Assembly (NCBI GenBank): GCA_937877535.1
Contig: CALFJF010000048.1
Coordinates: forward strand, 1 to 64,000
Reading direction: 5' to 3'
Source: an uncultured Treponema sp.
GTDB lineage: Bacteria; Spirochaetota; Spirochaetia; Treponematales; Treponemataceae
DNA length: 64,000 nucleotides
Numbering within the stretch: the stretch's first letter is position 1; each line of letters opens with the position of its first letter. The position numbers were made by a program, and so were the translations under genes. Positions 23,173 to 32,790 of the stretch are shown in pieces. The notes below the pieces were generated by a model. The model saw nothing but the letters and a program-made list of their open reading frames with translations. It was not told the DNA's origin and ran no database searches.

Positions 23173-25623
23173 ATGAAGAAAAATACAATCGCCTTTCTTA
23201 CGCGCTCGCTCATTGATGCAACGGGAAAAAATATTTGGCACGGAATTGTTGGAAACTGCAAAAAAGAGAAGATTCCGATAATCACTTTTCGCGGACCTGT
23301 TTTGAACACGGACAACGGGTCAATCATTTATCATCTTTTTGGCGACGAAACGTTTTCTGGCGTAATTTCTTGGGCTTCGTCGGACGTTACGCAAGACGTT
23401 ATCGATTATTATTCGCAATTCAAAAATACAAATATCGTCTGCCTTACGTTCAAAGTGCCAGGGCATCCCGTGATTTTTGCTGATTGCATTGCGGGAATGA
23501 ACGAACTGGTGAGTCATTTAATCGAAGTCCACGGATATTCAAAAATCGCATTTGTGCGAGGACCTGAGCATCACGCATACGCAAAAGACCGACTCGAAGG
23601 CTATAAAACGGCAATCGAAGAACACGGGCTAACCGTTGACGAACGACTCATTTCTGAACCAGGCGGTTGGGGACTTCCAGACGGAATGAAAGCCGTTGAA
23701 CGCTTTATTCAGAACGGACTTGTTCCAGGAAAAGATTTTGAGGCGGTCGTTTGCGCGGGTGACAACATCGCAATCGGCGCACAAGAATATTTAATCAAAA
23801 AAGGCTACCTCGTTCCACACGACATTGCCGTTTGCGGGTTCAACGGTTCCGACGACGCAGCGTGGTGCAATCCTCCGCTCACAACCGTGGAAATGCCGTT
23901 CAAAGGAATCGGGGTGCAAGCATTCAAAACGCTCATCGACAAAATGAACGGGCAACCCGTGGAGCAAGAGTCGCGCTACACAACGTCGCTCCTTCTTGCC
24001 GAGTCTTGCGGTTGCAAATCCGTTTCGATTCAAAAGGCAATCATCAGAAACGATTTTCCCGAAGACGAAAAGAAAACTTCGCTTTTTTCGCTCTTCAAAA
24101 AAGAAGACCCAGAAGTGAAACGCGAGGAAGCGGAAGCCTCGATTTCCGACCCGCTTTGGCAAAAAGACACGGAAGGCTCAATTATTGCGCACGTTTCAAG
24201 CGCACGGAACGTTGAAAAAGTTGTTGTGGATTTTTTTACCGAAAATACCGCGATTCTCATAAAACTCTACGCGCAAGCGGTCGTGGAAGGCAAAACCGAA
24301 AATTCGGACTTTATTGACGAACTCACAAAATGCCTAAACAGTTATCTCGACATTTCAAAACGGTTTCCGCTCTGGCAAGATTTTATGTCGATTTTGAACA
24401 GAAGCGCGGACGGCGTGATTTATGGCACGGTGCTTGCAGGAACGTCGGGAAATCTGTTGCAACAAGCGCGAATTTTGATTCACGAATTCGACAGTCGCTC
24501 GCAAAAACAAAGCGCACTGTGGGATTTGCGATACGACGCTGACCTTAGAGCCACAAGCGCGGACTTGCTTTCAAGTTACGAAATTCCCGTTTTGATGGAC
24601 ATTCTCGCAAAATCGCTCAAAAAACTAAAAATCCCTGGCGTTTACGTCATCATGTACGAAAATTGCGATTACGAAAAAACAAAGAAAATTCCCCCAAAAA
24701 GCCGTTTGATTCTTGCCGTTCGCGACGGCGAGCGATTGAATCTTGGACGCGAAGGATTTTTGTTCGATACCGAAAAAATCCTTCCAGACCAATTTTTGCC
24801 ACAATCGAGTTTTTATTCGCTCATTTTGGAATCATTGCATTTTCAAAACGATTTTTTGGGCTACATCATTTTCCAAGAAGGCCCTGCGGACGGCGGACCA
24901 TACGTTGCGCTCCGAGACCAACTTTCGAGTTCTTTGCACGGAGCGATTCTTTTGAAAACGCTGAACACAAATAAAACGGTTGTTGAAAAAACTGTGGAAA
25001 CAATGACAGAACAAGCGGACATCGTTTCTGAAAACAGCCAAGGCATTTCATCGAATATTTCCACGGTTTCCACTTCTATGGGAGAAGTTGCAGAAAGCAT
25101 CCGCACGATTTCAGACGACATTATGACGGTTGCCCGAACGGTGAACAATGCAAAAGAACTCATCTCTGGAGCAAACCGCGCGATGAACACGCTCGCTGAA
25201 AGCACGTCAAAAATCTCCGAAGCAATCGCCACAATAAACGCAATCGCGGAAACAACAAACGTTCTCGCGCTCAACGCTTCAATCGAAGCTTCCCACGCAG
25301 GAGATGCGGGCAAAGGATTTTCCGTTGTCGCAAAAGAAGTCAAAGTGCTTGCAGCGCAAACGGTTGAAAGAGCAGAGCATATTCTTGAACTCGTCACGCG
25401 GAACAACAAAAACACGCAAGAGGCAAAGAAAGTCATAAAATCCACGAACGAATCGATTGTAAAAATCGCGGAACTTTCCGAAAACATCAAAAATTCAATA
25501 AGCGAGCAAGTCGGTTCAACGGCAACAATTTCCGCCCGACTTTCCGACGCTTCCGTGGGAGCAAAAGAAATTTCTGGAGCAATCGGCGAAATCGCAGTTC
25601 TCGGAAATTCCTTGCGAAAATAA
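23173..25623 (+). CDS. Soluble chemoreceptor with LacI-type ligand-binding domain
   Basis: An 816-residue protein without a signal peptide or transmembrane segment. Residues 1-280 are a LacI/GalR-type periplasmic-binding fold without the DNA-binding helix-turn-helix: it opens NTIAFLTRSLIDATGKNIW and contains SHLIEVHGYSKIAFVRGPE and AVVCAGDNIAIGAQEYL. Residues about 340-590 look like the helical and GAF-like segment found after such modules. Residues about 600-816 are a methyl-accepting chemotaxis signalling hairpin, with the CheA/CheW contact tip IAETTNVLALNASIEAS near residue 690. It probably senses a cytoplasmic sugar and feeds the flagellar chemotaxis system. The start follows GGAG by nine bases. 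The ligand is unknown. Confidence 0.85.
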   Translation: MKKNTIAFLTRSLIDATGKNIWHGIVGNCKKEKIPIITFRGPVLNTDNGSIIYHLFGDETFSGVISWASSDVTQDVIDYYSQFKNTNIVCLTFKVPGHPVIFADCIAGMNELVSHLIEVHGYSKIAFVRGPEHHAYAKDRLEGYKTAIEEHGLTVDERLISEPGGWGLPDGMKAVERFIQNGLVPGKDFEAVVCAGDNIAIGAQEYLIKKGYLVPHDIAVCGFNGSDDAAWCNPPLTTVEMPFKGIGVQAFKTLIDKMNGQPVEQESRYTTSLLLAESCGCKSVSIQKAIIRNDFPEDEKKTSLFSLFKKEDPEVKREEAEASISDPLWQKDTEGSIIAHVSSARNVEKVVVDFFTENTAILIKLYAQAVVEGKTENSDFIDELTKCLNSYLDISKRFPLWQDFMSILNRSADGVIYGTVLAGTSGNLLQQARILIHEFDSRSQKQSALWDLRYDADLRATSADLLSSYEIPVLMDILAKSLKKLKIPGVYVIMYENCDYEKTKKIPPKSRLILAVRDGERLNLGREGFLFDTEKILPDQFLPQSSFYSLILESLHFQNDFLGYIIFQEGPADGGPYVALRDQLSSSLHGAILLKTLNTNKTVVEKTVETMTEQADIVSENSQGISSNISTVSTSMGEVAESIRTISDDIMTVARTVNNAKELISGANRAMNTLAESTSKISEAIATINAIAETTNVLALNASIEASHAGDAGKGFSVVAKEVKVLAAQTVERAEHILELVTRNNKNTQEAKKVIKSTNESIVKIAELSENIKNSISEQVGSTATISARLSDASVGAKEISGAIGEIAVLGNSLRK

Positions 25624-25626
25624 AAA

Positions 25627-25652
25627 AAAAGCCACTCAAAAGAGTGGCTTTT
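25627..25652. terminator. Bidirectional intrinsic terminator
   Basis: AAAAGCCACTC (25627-25637) and GAGTGGCTTTT (25642-25652) form an 11-bp stem with a 4-base loop. It separates the convergent chemoreceptor gene and the ribosomal protein cluster and can end both transcripts. Confidence 0.92.
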
Positions 25653-25656
25653 CATT

Positions 25657-25878
25657 TTATGCTTCAGCCGATTCTGTTTTTTCGGCTTTTATCTTGCGCG
25701 CTTCTTTTCGTGCAATATTTTTCAAAGTTGCAGCGCAGATTTTGCAAACTTTCACCGTTGAACCGTCAATTTCTTTTTCATACAAAACTTTGACGTTCTC
25801 ATTTCCGCAGCGCGGGCATTTTCCGCGACCATGATTTACTTCAGCGCGGACTCCAGTTCCGCGATGCGATTTGGACAT
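25657..25878 (-). CDS. Small basic zinc-ribbon protein at the end of the ribosomal cluster
   Basis: A 73-residue basic protein with CPRCGNENV and CKICAATL, spaced like a four-cysteine zinc ribbon, followed by a Lys/Arg-rich helix (NIARKEARKIKAEK). It does not match bL28, bL31, bL32, bL33 or bL36 as I know them. It follows rplQ by 23 bases on the same strand and ends at the operon terminator, so it is co-transcribed with ribosomal protein genes. A ribosome- or RNA-associated role is inferred from composition and position only. Confidence 0.7.
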   Translation of the reverse strand: MSKSHRGTGVRAEVNHGRGKCPRCGNENVKVLYEKEIDGSTVKVCKICAATLKNIARKEARKIKAEKTESAEA

Positions 25879-25901
25879 TTTCAGTCTCCTTTTTTATTTT
25901 T

Positions 25902-26351
25902 TTACGCTTTTTCGGCAGCCTTTTTTGACTTTGCACTCTTCTTTTCAGATTTTGACTCTGAACTTGCTTCTGAGTTTTCCTCGTCAGAGGGCAACTTATA
26001 ATCAACAAGTTCGAGGATTACGACATCCGCCGCATCTCCCTGTCTAAAACCAAGTTTCAAGATTCGAGTGTACCCGCCGTTGCGCTCTTTCATGCGAGGA
26101 CCAACATTGGTGAACAATTTGTTCAAGATTTTCTCGTCCTGAATGTATTTTGCCACAATGCGCCGATTATGAACGCTGTCAACCTTTGCTCTCGTAATCA
26201 ATTTTTCAGCCGCGCGACGAACTTCCTTTGCTTTTGAACTCGTTGTCGTGATTCGCTCAAATCGAAGGAGCGAAGTAACCATATTGCGCGACATTGCCCG
26301 ACGATGAGCAGTCGTGCGGGAAAGTGGATTAAAACCGTTTTTATGATTCAT
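25902..26351 (-). CDS. rplQ: Ribosomal protein bL17
   Basis: Large-subunit protein near the tunnel exit. The core [22 protein letters not shown] is the bL17 signature. At 149 residues it is longer than E. coli bL17 (127) because of an acidic then lysine-rich tail ([20 protein letters not shown]). Its ATG lies inside the end of rpoA (11-base overlap), so translation is coupled. Confidence 0.96.
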   Translation of the reverse strand: MNHKNGFNPLSRTTAHRRAMSRNMVTSLLRFERITTTSSKAKEVRRAAEKLITRAKVDSVHNRRIVAKYIQDEKILNKLFTNVGPRMKERNGGYTRILKLGFRQGDAADVVILELVDYKLPSDEENSEASSESKSEKKSAKSKKAAEKA

Positions 26352-27402
26352 TGGATTCTTCCTTTTGTATAGGCTTTGTCAAATCTAAAGAATTCTTTAG
26401 ATAACTATAGTCGGTCATGCCGAGCGTAAGGTTCAACTCCGCGAGTTTTGCCTTAATCTCAGCGAGACTTTTTTTACCAAAATTGCGAGTTTTCGCAATG
26501 TCCAATTCCGTTTTTTTCGTCAATTCACCGATTGTTTTGATATTTGCATTTTTCAAACAATTCGCTGAACGAACCGTGAGGTCCAAATCCTCGACTGAAC
26601 GACTCAAATACTGACGAACTTTTTCGTCATCTTCATCAAGGTCGTCTCCAGAAATCAAATCACTATCATTGAAATTCACAAAAACCGAAAAATGGTCTTT
26701 TGCGATTCGTGCCGCTTCTGCAAGCGCGTTTTCTGGCGAAATGGTACCGTCCGTCCAAATCTCAAGAACGAGTTTATCGTAATCGTTTCTTTGTTTGACT
26801 CGACACGGCTCAATGCGATATTTTACACGCTTTATCGGTGAAAAAATCGCGTCCATCGGAATTGTTCCTGGAGCTTCAACATAATGCTCGTTTACCTCCG
26901 CAGGAACATAGCCACGACCAAGGTCAATCTGAACTTCAAACTCAACGTGCGCACCTTCCATCATTTTGAAAATCGCTTCGCCTTTTGTAAGAACTTCAAG
27001 TTGCCCTGCGCGTTCAAAATCATCGCTCGTTACCGTTCCAGGTCCTTTGAACTCAAAGGAAAGCGTGAGTTGCTCCACGTCACCGACAAGTCGCAGACGG
27101 AGTTTTTTGAAACTGTCCAAAATTTCCAAAGTATCCTCGGAAACATTTGGAATCGCCTCAAACTCACTTGAAATCGTGTGTCCAACCTCGTCCGCGTCGT
27201 AATAAGTAATCCTTACGCTAGAAATTGCATACCCCTGTATAGACGACATAAGCACCCGTCTAAGCGTATTTCCAACCGTAGTGCCAAATCCCGTTTCAAA
27301 AGGATATGCTGTAAATTTTCCATAATTAGGATTTGTTTCAAGATGTTCAAACTTTATGCCTTTTGGCTTTTGAAAGCCTTTCAGCAGATTTTTACGAGCC
27401 AT
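26341..27402 (-). CDS. rpoA: RNA polymerase alpha subunit
   Basis: Scaffold of RNA polymerase assembly and contact for activators and UP elements. The 353 residues contain the N-terminal dimerisation domain ([20 protein letters not shown]) and the C-terminal domain ([36 protein letters not shown]). Start at 27402 because AAGGGG precedes it; the longer frame lacks a site. rpsD, which lies just before rpoA in many bacteria, is absent; a 10-bp hairpin occupies the gap after rpsK instead. Confidence 0.97.
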   Translation of the reverse strand: MARKNLLKGFQKPKGIKFEHLETNPNYGKFTAYPFETGFGTTVGNTLRRVLMSSIQGYAISSVRITYYDADEVGHTISSEFEAIPNVSEDTLEILDSFKKLRLRLVGDVEQLTLSFEFKGPGTVTSDDFERAGQLEVLTKGEAIFKMMEGAHVEFEVQIDLGRGYVPAEVNEHYVEAPGTIPMDAIFSPIKRVKYRIEPCRVKQRNDYDKLVLEIWTDGTISPENALAEAARIAKDHFSVFVNFNDSDLISGDDLDEDDEKVRQYLSRSVEDLDLTVRSANCLKNANIKTIGELTKKTELDIAKTRNFGKKSLAEIKAKLAELNLTLGMTDYSYLKNSLDLTKPIQKEESNES

Positions 27403-27429
27403 CCGAACCCCTTTGCTCAACAATAACCA

Positions 27430-27467
27430 GAAAACGTTGTAGCACAATCACTCTCTGCAACGTTTTC
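27430..27467 (-). promoter_or_regulatory. Leader hairpin upstream of rpoA
   Basis: GAAAACGTTG (27430-27439) and CAACGTTTTC (27458-27467) are exact complements around an 18-base loop in the rpsK-rpoA gap. No U-run follows on the minus strand; it may be a processing site or a translational control element in the place where rpsD usually lies. Confidence 0.5.
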
Positions 27468-27527
27468 ATTCCGTTTTCATTTTTGTTTTCGTTTATTACC
27501 GTTTTAATTCTGAATACGTGTCAGAAA

Positions 27528-27908
27528 TTACATTCGGCGAGTTTTCCTCGGACGGCAACCGTTGTGAGGAATTGGAGTTACGTCTGAAATTGACTTTACT
27601 TTCAATCCTGCCGCACCAAGCGACCGAACTGCATTCTCTCGTCCAACCCCAGGTCCTTTTACGAAAACATGAACTTCGCGAAGTCCATAACTAACAGCCT
27701 TTTGAACCGCTGATTCTGTTACAGACTGAGCAGCAAATGGCGTAGATTTCTTTGCGCCTCGGAATCCGAGTCCGCCAGAAGATGCCCAAGACAGAGCATT
27801 TCCTTTCAAATCGGTTATTGTTACAATCGTATTGTTGAACGTTGCCTGAATATAAACGTTGCCCTCGTATACGCTTTTCTTTTCCTTTCGTTTTTTTACG
27901 TTAGGCAT
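27528..27908 (-). CDS. rpsK: Ribosomal protein uS11
   Basis: Small-subunit platform protein at the E-site side. It has the uS11 strands [21 protein letters not shown] and the C-terminal end [14 protein letters not shown], which is family-typical. 126 residues, normal length. It follows rpsM by 68 bases and begins the alpha-operon tail. Confidence 0.97.
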   Translation of the reverse strand: MPNVKKRKEKKSVYEGNVYIQATFNNTIVTITDLKGNALSWASSGGLGFRGAKKSTPFAAQSVTESAVQKAVSYGLREVHVFVKGPGVGRENAVRSLGAAGLKVKSISDVTPIPHNGCRPRKTRRM

Positions 27909-27976
27909 CTAAACTTTCCTCCATCATCAATAAGACATCTGTCGAATAAAATCGACCACTCGTATCTAACTACTTG

Positions 27977-28348
27977 TTAGACTGCCTTCTTCTTGTTAGC
28001 AACTGTCTTTTTCTTGCCCTTTCGAGTACGTGCATTTGTGCGTGTACGCTGACCGTGAACTGGCAATCCTTTTCTGTGGCGAAGTCCTCGATAACAACCG
28101 ATGTCCATAAGACGCTTGATGTTCAGACCGATTTCGCTCCGAAGATGTCCCTCGACTTTGTACTCCGCATCGATAATCGCGCGAAGTTTTGCCTGCTCGT
28201 CTTGGTCCAAATCATTGAGCATTTTGTTTGGGTCAATTTTTGTCTTTTCACAAATTTTCTTTGCGGAAGAACGCCCGATTCCGTAAATGTAAGTCAACGA
28301 AACCACAACGTGCTTGTTTGGAAGGTCTACCCCTGCAATACGTGCCAT
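27977..28348 (-). CDS. rpsM: Ribosomal protein uS13
   Basis: Small-subunit head protein that contacts the P-site tRNA and the large subunit. It begins [20 protein letters not shown] and has [19 protein letters not shown], diagnostic of uS13, with a basic tail of lysine residues reaching toward the tRNA. 123 residues. It starts ten bases after rpmJ. Confidence 0.97.
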   Translation of the reverse strand: MARIAGVDLPNKHVVVSLTYIYGIGRSSAKKICEKTKIDPNKMLNDLDQDEQAKLRAIIDAEYKVEGHLRSEIGLNIKRLMDIGCYRGLRHRKGLPVHGQRTRTNARTRKGKKKTVANKKKAV

Positions 28349-28358
28349 CAGTTACTCC

Positions 28359-28472
28359 TTAACCCTGTCTTTGTTTATGCTTTGGATTAACACAAATGAT
28401 ACGAATAATACCATTTCTCTTAATTACCTTGCACTTATCACAAATGGGCTTTACACTTGTACGAACTTTCAT
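28359..28472 (-). CDS. rpmJ: Ribosomal protein bL36
   Basis: A 37-residue zinc-binding protein of the large subunit, read from ATG at 28472 to TAA at 28359. The sequence shows [20 protein letters not shown] and [11 protein letters not shown], giving the C-x2-C ... C-x4-H zinc set of the zinc-containing form. A very strong GGGGGGAA precedes the start. It lies between secY and rpsM, where infA or map is found in some other bacteria. Confidence 0.95.
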   Translation of the reverse strand: MKVRTSVKPICDKCKVIKRNGIIRIICVNPKHKQRQG

Positions 28473-28586
28473 AAAGTTCCCCCCTTGGATAAAATTACTA
28501 TTATTCGCCTAACCATGGCAACTTGCAATAAGGTACAGTTAGACGATTTGTTTACATTCTACGCCCAGAATAGAGCGGTAACTATA

Positions 28587-28608
28587 GCATAAATCAAACG
28601 ATTTATGC
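28587..28608 (-). promoter_or_regulatory. Inverted repeat and possible promoter upstream of rpmJ
   Basis: GCATAAATC (28587-28595) and GATTTATGC (28600-28608) pair perfectly around AAAC, a few bases after the secY stop. On the minus strand it runs into TGCTATAGT, an extended -10-like box, so transcription of rpmJ-rpsM-rpsK-rpoA-rplQ may restart here. Confidence 0.45.
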
Positions 28609-28619
28609 TACCCCCTTTT

Positions 28620-29951
28620 CTAAAGTCGATGAGAACGAAGACTACCTTTTTTTACAAGACCATCAACGTGGTGCATTTTCATCACCGCTTCAATCTGACT
28701 CATTGTGTCCAAATCCACGCCAACAAGAATCAAAAGCGAGGTTCCGCCCATAAGCATCGCAATCGACTGCGGAAATTCAAAAATATTTTGAATAATCGTT
28801 GGAAGAACCGCAATCAACGCAAGATAAAGAGAACCCGGCAAAACCAAACGATTTAACACTTTTTGCATATATTCTTCGGTTTTGTCTGTACGGATTCCTG
28901 GAATTGTTCCACCATTTTCGCGGATTTGCTTTGCAATTTCTGTCGGATTCAATGTTACCTGCGTATAAAAATACGCAAAGAAAACAATCAACAATACGAG
29001 CAGAATATTATACCACCAGCCTGTTGGCGTTAAAATCACGGAGAGTTTTGATACCCACCGTGGCATTGACTGATTATTTCCAATGCTCGACACAATCTGA
29101 AGTGGGAAAGTCAAAAACGACGATGCAAAAATTACTGGAATAACTCCAGATGGATTGATTTTGAACGGAATATACGTTTTTTGTCCGCCGTACATTTTCT
29201 TTCCAACAACACGTTTTGCATAATTTACAGGAATCCTTCGCTCTCCACGCTGCTCGAACACAACAAGCGCAATAATCGCAATGAACATAATCATAACGAT
29301 TACCACAAATACAGGATTTATCGTATGCTTGCTGATTCCGCTACCGAGGTCTGCAATCGCCTTTGGAAGGCGCGCAACGATTCCCGCAAAAATCAACATT
29401 GAAATACCGTTTCCAATGCCGTGTTCTGTGATTAAATCGCCAAGCCACACGGTTATCATCGCACCAGTCGTAACGGTCAAAACGGCAAGAGCCTTAAAAG
29501 CCCAACCGTCAATAACGACCGCGCCTGGAATGCTGTCAGCGTAAAACGTTACCGCAAACGACTGAATCAAACAGACAAAAACCGTTCCGATTCTCGTCCA
29601 GGCTGCAAATTTTCGCTGCCCGCCATCTTCTTGAACGATTCTTTTGAGAACAGGAAAAATAATCAGTGCCAACTGGAGAATAATCTGCGTGGAAACGTAG
29701 GGCATTACGCCCAACATGAACACGGAAAAGTTCGAGAATGCTCCGCCAGCAAAAAAGTCCATGTAACTGGCAAAGGCATTTTTATTCTGCTTTACAAGGT
29801 CGTCAAAATACGCAATCAACGCACTCGCATCTATGCCAGGAATCGTCAAGATACACCCCAGACGGAAAACGACAAAAATCACAAAAGTAAAGAACAATCG
29901 ACTGCGGAGTTCCTTAATTTTGAAGATATTTACGATAGGATTATTTGCCAT
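28620..29951 (-). CDS. secY: Preprotein translocase subunit SecY
   Basis: Pore subunit of the Sec translocon in the inner membrane, partner of SecE (encoded at 53.5 kb). The 443-residue protein has about ten transmembrane segments. Family stretches include GIDASALIAYF at the plug region, FVVFRLGCILTIPG at TM1 and ERGERRIPVNYAKRVVGKKM in a cytosolic loop used for ribosome/SecA contact. It follows rplO as in the standard spc operon. adk and map are absent after it. Confidence 0.97.
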   Translation of the reverse strand: MANNPIVNIFKIKELRSRLFFTFVIFVVFRLGCILTIPGIDASALIAYFDDLVKQNKNAFASYMDFFAGGAFSNFSVFMLGVMPYVSTQIILQLALIIFPVLKRIVQEDGGQRKFAAWTRIGTVFVCLIQSFAVTFYADSIPGAVVIDGWAFKALAVLTVTTGAMITVWLGDLITEHGIGNGISMLIFAGIVARLPKAIADLGSGISKHTINPVFVVIVMIMFIAIIALVVFEQRGERRIPVNYAKRVVGKKMYGGQKTYIPFKINPSGVIPVIFASSFLTFPLQIVSSIGNNQSMPRWVSKLSVILTPTGWWYNILLVLLIVFFAYFYTQVTLNPTEIAKQIRENGGTIPGIRTDKTEEYMQKVLNRLVLPGSLYLALIAVLPTIIQNIFEFPQSIAMLMGGTSLLILVGVDLDTMSQIEAVMKMHHVDGLVKKGSLRSHRL

Positions 29952-29966
29952 CAGAGTCCTCGAATC

Positions 29967-30449
29967 CTACTTTTTGTCAGATTTTTCAGCAGATGCTTTT
30001 GCCGAAATCAACTCGACGCTACCACCCGCTTTTTCGATTTTTTCTTTTGCAGATGCGGAAATTTTATCCACGTAAAACGAGAGTTTTTTTGTCAACTCGC
30101 CACCGCCAAGAATCTTCACCAGTCCATTTCCTGATTTCAACATTCCTTTTGAAACGAGCGAATCCTTATCGACTTTTTCTCCGTCAGCAAATTTCTCGGA
30201 AATAACGCTCAAATTAAAGCAAGCGTATTCCTTTTTGAACGGATAATTTGAAAAACCACGCTGCGCAATTCTTCGGAAAAGCGGCATTTGTCCGCCTTCA
30301 AAACCAACGTAAGTCTTTCCGCCTGAGCGTGACTGCTGCCCTTTGTTGCCTTTGCCCGCAGTTGTACCGCTCCCAGAAGCAGAACCGCGTCCCACGATGT
30401 GCTTTTTCTTGTTAGCACCTTTTGGTGCCGTCAAAATAAAATCAGCCAT
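29967..30449 (-). CDS. rplO: Ribosomal protein uL15
   Basis: Late-assembly large-subunit protein. The N-terminal Gly-rich loop GRGSASGSGTTAGKGNKGQQ and GFEGGQMPLFRRIAQRGF are diagnostic. 160 residues with a short charged tail. Its ATG overlaps the rpmD stop codon by one base (TAATG). Confidence 0.97.
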   Translation of the reverse strand: MADFILTAPKGANKKKHIVGRGSASGSGTTAGKGNKGQQSRSGGKTYVGFEGGQMPLFRRIAQRGFSNYPFKKEYACFNLSVISEKFADGEKVDKDSLVSKGMLKSGNGLVKILGGGELTKKLSFYVDKISASAKEKIEKAGGSVELISAKASAEKSDKK

Positions 30450-30631
30450 TATTTTGCCTCCTCCACCTTAACGAGGTGGGAAACCGCAGAAACCATCCCG
30501 CGAAGAACAGGGGTGTCCTCAATTTCAACGGAAGAATTGAGTTTTTTCAGACCAAGACTACGTACAGTCGCCTTCTTTGCAGGCTTCTGTCCAATCGTAC
30601 TCTTAACGAGCGTAACCTTCATTCTTGCCAT
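30449..30631 (-). CDS. rpmD: Ribosomal protein uL30
   Basis: A 60-residue large-subunit protein. [20 protein letters not shown] and [17 protein letters not shown] are the uL30 core. Start at 30631 (MARMKV) is preceded by GGGG; a longer frame starts upstream without support. It is placed between rpsE and rplO as in the standard spc order. Confidence 0.94.
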   Translation of the reverse strand: MARMKVTLVKSTIGQKPAKKATVRSLGLKKLNSSVEIEDTPVLRGMVSAVSHLVKVEEAK

Positions 30632-30633
30632 AA

Positions 30634-31155
30634 TTAACCCCACATATCCTGCAACGATTTTCCGCGATTTGACGAAATCGCACGAGCATCCATAAGGTTC
30701 GCAAGTGCATCAAAAGTCGCGCGAACCACATTTACTGGACTACTTGAACCGAGCGATTTTGAAATCACGTCCGTCATACCGATTGCGTCCATAACGGCAC
30801 GAACTGTGCCACCCGCAATAATTCCAGTTCCTGGACACGCTGGCTTCAAGAGAATCGAAGAACTCTTGTAATTGCCAATCATCTCATGCGGAAGCGTTCC
30901 ATTTTTCACGGGAACGTTCACCAAGTTACGCTTTGCGCGGTCGATGCTCTTGCGAATCGCCTCAGAAACATCGTTCGCTTTACCGAAACCGTATCCAACG
31001 CGCCCTTTTCCATCTCCAACAACCGTCAATGCTGAAAACGACATACTGCGTCCACCTTTTGTGGTTTTTGCCGTGCGGTTGAGTTTGACAAGTTTCTCAA
31101 TGTACTCCTTGTCTTCTTTTCTGTCCCTATCAGACCTATTGTTCTGGCGTTCCAT
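30634..31155 (-). CDS. rpsE: Ribosomal protein uS5
   Basis: Small-subunit protein at the mRNA entry site with a role in fidelity. The 173 residues contain [20 protein letters not shown], the fold-2 entry loop, and [20 protein letters not shown], typical of uS5. Start at 31155 has AGGAG about ten bases upstream. Its stop codon is two bases from the rpmD start. Confidence 0.97.
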   Translation of the reverse strand: MERQNNRSDRDRKEDKEYIEKLVKLNRTAKTTKGGRSMSFSALTVVGDGKGRVGYGFGKANDVSEAIRKSIDRAKRNLVNVPVKNGTLPHEMIGNYKSSSILLKPACPGTGIIAGGTVRAVMDAIGMTDVISKSLGSSSPVNVVRATFDALANLMDARAISSNRGKSLQDMWG

Positions 31156-31168
31156 AAAATCGAATCTC

Positions 31169-31531
31169 CTAGAAAGCAATGCCCGCTTTTCGCGTTCCGT
31201 CAGCGAGAGCCTTTACGACCCCATGATACAGGTAGCCGTTCCTATCAAAAACCACGGTTGTGATTTTTTTGTCCTGCAACCGCTTTCCAAATGCCTCTCC
31301 GAGTTTTGCGGCTCCCTCAACGGTTGGTTTTACGTCCGCAAAATCCTTTTCAAGCGTGGAAATAGAAGCGAGCGTTTTTCCCGCCTCATCATCAACAACT
31401 TGAACGTAGAGGTTCGAGTTGCTACGATACACCGTCATTCGAGGACGGGAAGCAGTTCCAAAAATAGACTTGCGGATATGAACCTTGCGGTGCAAACGCT
31501 TTCGTGCTTTATCATTCAGTTTCTTAAACAT
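31169..31531 (-). CDS. rplR: Ribosomal protein uL18
   Basis: Binds 5S rRNA in the central protuberance with uL5. The 120-residue protein has [20 protein letters not shown] and [20 protein letters not shown] with [16 protein letters not shown] near the end, all uL18 features. It is preceded by rplF with a 54-base gap. Confidence 0.97.
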   Translation of the reverse strand: MFKKLNDKARKRLHRKVHIRKSIFGTASRPRMTVYRSNSNLYVQVVDDEAGKTLASISTLEKDFADVKPTVEGAAKLGEAFGKRLQDKKITTVVFDRNGYLYHGVVKALADGTRKAGIAF

Positions 31532-31585
31532 ACTGCAAAACCTTTTTATTGAAAATGTTTAAATCGCGTTTTTCACGTTTTCACG

Positions 31586-32128
31586 TTATTTCACGCCAGT
31601 TTTTCCAACCTTGCGCCTAATGACTTCGGTTTCATAGCGAATTCCTTTACCTTTATAAGGTTCTGGCATACGGAGTTTTCTAATCTGCGCACTGAATTCG
31701 CCGACTTGCTCCTTGCTGATTCCGCTAATTGTAACTTTGCCCTGCGCATCCGCAACAACCGTAATTCCATCAGGAATCGCCGCGATAAACTCGCTTGAAT
31801 ATCCGAGATTCATAACAAGCAGTTTTCCCTGAACCTCAGCGCGATAACCAACGCCCGTAATCACAAGCGTTTTAGAAAATCCAGTTGTAACACCTGTAAC
31901 CATGTTGTGAATAAGCGCACGATACAAACCGTGAGCAGCGTTCGCAGCCTTTGTATTTCCAGAAGCCTTCACAACAAGTTCGCCGTCCTTCTGCTCCAAA
32001 GAAACAAGGCTTTCGTTTACGGACTGCTTCAATTCGCCCTTCGGTCCTTTTACCGAAATCTCTCCATCCTTTATCGAAACCGTAACTCCAGCAGGAATAG
32101 CGACAGGAAGTTTTCCAATTTTTGACAT
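31586..32128 (-). CDS. rplF: Ribosomal protein uL6
   Basis: Large-subunit protein near the GTPase-associated centre. Two repeated domains: the first starts [20 protein letters not shown], the second carries [20 protein letters not shown]. The end [20 protein letters not shown] is the conserved C-terminal region. 180 residues, normal length. Confidence 0.97.
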   Translation of the reverse strand: MSKIGKLPVAIPAGVTVSIKDGEISVKGPKGELKQSVNESLVSLEQKDGELVVKASGNTKAANAAHGLYRALIHNMVTGVTTGFSKTLVITGVGYRAEVQGKLLVMNLGYSSEFIAAIPDGITVVADAQGKVTISGISKEQVGEFSAQIRKLRMPEPYKGKGIRYETEVIRRKVGKTGVK

Positions 32129-32149
32129 TCTATCTTTCCTCCTGACCGA

Positions 32150-32548
32150 TTACCAAACCTTGCAAATGATTTCGCCACCGACCATCTTTTCGCTCGCTTT
32201 TTTGCCTGTTGTAACGCCAAGCGAAGTCGAAACGATAAGAATGCCGTACCCGTTATACACGCGCGGCAAGTCTTTATACCCAGAATACACGCGCCGACCA
32301 GGGCGAGATACTTTTTCAAGCCCATGGATAACGGAATCATTGCTATCATCATATTTCAAGATAATACGAATAACGTTTTTATTGTCTTCCTGAATTTTTT
32401 TGAAATTTTTGATATATCCCTCTGTTTTCAGGATTTTCACGATTTCGAGTTTGAGTCGTGAAGTGGGAACATCGACCTTTTCGTGCCGAGCCTGAACAGC
32501 GTTGCGGACTTTCGTCAGCATATCCGCAATGGGGTCTGATACACTCAT
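32150..32548 (-). CDS. rpsH: Ribosomal protein uS8
   Basis: Primary 16S rRNA binder and, in E. coli, the translational repressor of the spc operon. The 132 residues start [20 protein letters not shown] and end with [20 protein letters not shown], the conserved C-terminal rRNA-binding part. Confidence 0.97.
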   Translation of the reverse strand: MSVSDPIADMLTKVRNAVQARHEKVDVPTSRLKLEIVKILKTEGYIKNFKKIQEDNKNVIRIILKYDDSNDSVIHGLEKVSRPGRRVYSGYKDLPRVYNGYGILIVSTSLGVTTGKKASEKMVGGEIICKVW

Positions 32549-32587
32549 TTTTTATCTCCTAAACAAACTTCCCAGTTTTAGCAACTT

Positions 32588-32773
32588 CTACCAACTGGAT
32601 TTTGTAACACCAGGCAACAAACCTTCGCTTGCCAACTTGCGGAAGCAGATGCGGCACATCTTGAACTTGCGCAAATATCCGCGAGGACGACCGCAAATCT
32701 GGCAGCGATTATATTCACGCGTACTGAACTTTTGCTTGCGTCCCGCCTTAATAATCATTGATTTTTTAGCCAT
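32588..32773 (-). CDS. rpsZ: Ribosomal protein uS14, zinc-binding short form
   Basis: A 61-residue small-subunit head protein. [20 protein letters not shown] shows the two CxxC pairs that bind zinc, marking the short type Z form rather than the zinc-free 100-residue form. It is placed between rplE and rpsH, as usual. Confidence 0.96.
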   Translation of the reverse strand: MAKKSMIIKAGRKQKFSTREYNRCQICGRPRGYLRKFKMCRICFRKLASEGLLPGVTKSSW

Positions 32774-32790
32774 AATTCTATCCTTTAGTC

